Positions 63,214 through 64,000 of a stretch of DNA of 64,000 bases are shown here, piece by piece. Where the stretch lies: contig NZ_RKMH01000003.1 of NCBI RefSeq assembly GCF_003797185.1, positions 186,001 to 250,000 on the forward strand, written 5' to 3'. The notes under the pieces were generated by a model. It saw only the letters and a program-made list of their open reading frames with translations, was not told where the DNA came from and ran no database searches. Position numbers and translations under genes: made by a program. Numbering within the stretch: position 1 is the first letter of the stretch; every line of letters begins with the position of its first letter. The DNA comes from Gordonia oryzae. GTDB lineage: Bacteria > Actinomycetota > Actinomycetes > Mycobacteriales > Mycobacteriaceae.

Positions 63214-64000
63214 ATGGCCGAAAAGAAGGTCAATTCGACCGAAGGCGACCCGTGGGAGCGTGTGGCTGCACGCTTGGGCGCCGACCTGTTCCTCGATCTC
63301 CAGCCGGACCCGTCGACGACGGCACGAGGACGCGGAGCGATGCGGCGCCGCGCTCTCGCCGACACCCTGCGCGACGCCATCTCCGATGGCCGGCTACCCC
63401 CGGGCACCATGGTGCCTCCGTACCGGTCGCTGGCCGCCGATCTCGGACTCGCCCGCGGCACGGTGGCCGCGGTGTACGCCGAACTCGTTGCCGAAGGCCG
63501 CCTCACCGCGCGCCAGGGCTCGGGCACACGAGTGGCCTGCGGGATACATCCACAGCCGGCCAGTCTGCCGCCACCAACGGTCACCCTGCCCACTGTGGAC
63601 CACGATTTCGCCCTCGGGCAACCGAATCCGTCACTGTTTCCGCGGTCGGCATGGGCCGCCTCGACACGACGTGCGTTGAGCGGCGCCGTCGATTCCGTCT
63701 TTGCGCCGTCGGCACCCAACGGCAGCGTGGCGCTGCGCACCGAACTGGCCGCCTACCTCGCCCGCGCCCGCGGCGTCCGGACCAGCCCGGACTGCATCGT
63801 GTTGACCACCTCGGTCAGTGGATCGCTGGACCTGTTGTCGCGCACCGTGTTCGGGAGAAGAGTGGCGGTCGAAAGCCACGGACTGCCGTTCCATCGGGCG
63901 GTCATCGCCCGGCGCGGTGTCACCACCTCGCCGCTACCCGTCGATGCCCGGGGTGCCGACGTGTCGCGTCTGGCCGAAGCCGGCGTCGACGCCGTCGTGC
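63214..64000 (+). CDS. MocR/PdxR-type GntR regulator, 5' part (runs off the right edge)
   Basis: 262 codons are visible. A GntR winged helix at about 40-110 (RRRALADTLRDAISDGRLPPGTMVPPYRSLAADLGLARGTVAAVYAELVAEGRLTARQGSGTRV in outline) is followed by the start of a class-I aminotransferase-like domain (FALGQPNPSLFPRSAW ... LRTELAAYLARARGV ... IVLTTSVSGSLDLLSRTVF). Such proteins bind PLP as effector. It probably controls the divergent NmrA-like/AhpD-like operon. Confidence 0.9.
   Translation, partial: MAEKKVNSTEGDPWERVAARLGADLFLDLQPDPSTTARGRGAMRRRALADTLRDAISDGRLPPGTMVPPYRSLAADLGLARGTVAAVYAELVAEGRLTARQGSGTRVACGIHPQPASLPPPTVTLPTVDHDFALGQPNPSLFPRSAWAASTRRALSGAVDSVFAPSAPNGSVALRTELAAYLARARGVRTSPDCIVLTTSVSGSLDLLSRTVFGRRVAVESHGLPFHRAVIARRGVTTSPLPVDARGADVSRLAEAGVDAVV

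Overview
The window is about two-thirds G+C, with dense genes, many GTG starts and ATGA/GTGA stop-start overlaps. It carries a SigD/RsdA pair, a WhiB3-type regulator, a GroEL1 chaperonin with a His-rich tail and an ESX-4 type VII secretion locus. This fits Actinobacteria, order Mycobacteriales; I infer a Gordonia-like genome, without being able to fix the species. Gene order is compared below with Mycobacterium tuberculosis from memory.

Layout. (1) 1-11 kb: guaB (cut by the left edge), a DUF5319 gene, rsdA-sigD, a helical-repeat protein, whiB3, groEL1 and groES with a CIRCE-type operator, then a divergent MFS exporter/MarR pair. (2) 9.4-16.7 kb: a tightly overlapping leftward chain alr - alpha/beta hydrolase - tsaE - tsaB - rimI - tsaD (D-alanine supply and tRNA t6A synthesis), and the nicotinamide-nucleotide repair enzyme nnr. 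(3) 16.7-24.4 kb: leftward rplM-rpsI-glmM-HAD, three unrecognised small/ESX-flavoured genes, a serine-less dienelactone-hydrolase-like protein, and glmS. GlmS and GlmM are two steps of UDP-GlcNAc synthesis. (4) 24.6-33.3 kb: ESX-4 core (Rv3446c-like, eccC, eccD, mycP), with no esx substrate genes in the usual place and no eccB. (5) 33.3-45.7 kb: ispH, a lipid-droplet-associated protein, xseAB, a DUF4245 protein, glpX, a LysR/SnoaL pair, a class I and a class II fumarase on either side of an AbiEi/nuclease-like gene, and an L,D-transpeptidase. (6) 45.9-52.8 kb, accessory: a phosphotriesterase-like lactonase and acyl-CoA ligase facing a TetR, an APH-type kinase, an acyl-CoA dehydrogenase and an SDR. 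(7) 52.9-54.0 kb: decayed polyamine-type ABC permeases. (8) 54.1-61.2 kb: phoH2, desA2-like, glyA, a DUF885 peptidase and coaA. (9) 61.2-64 kb: truncated cupin and MarR remnants, an AhpD-like/NmrA-like operon, and a divergent MocR regulator cut by the right edge.

The strongest candidate for an undescribed system is region 6. Its enzyme set matches lactone opening, CoA activation, then kinase- and ACAD-dependent removal of a 4-hydroxyl. Next are the nuclease-like AbiEi gene bracketed by a shared palindromic element (42-43 kb) and the stripped-down ESX-4 locus. No tRNA, rRNA, CRISPR array or insertion sequence was recognised.
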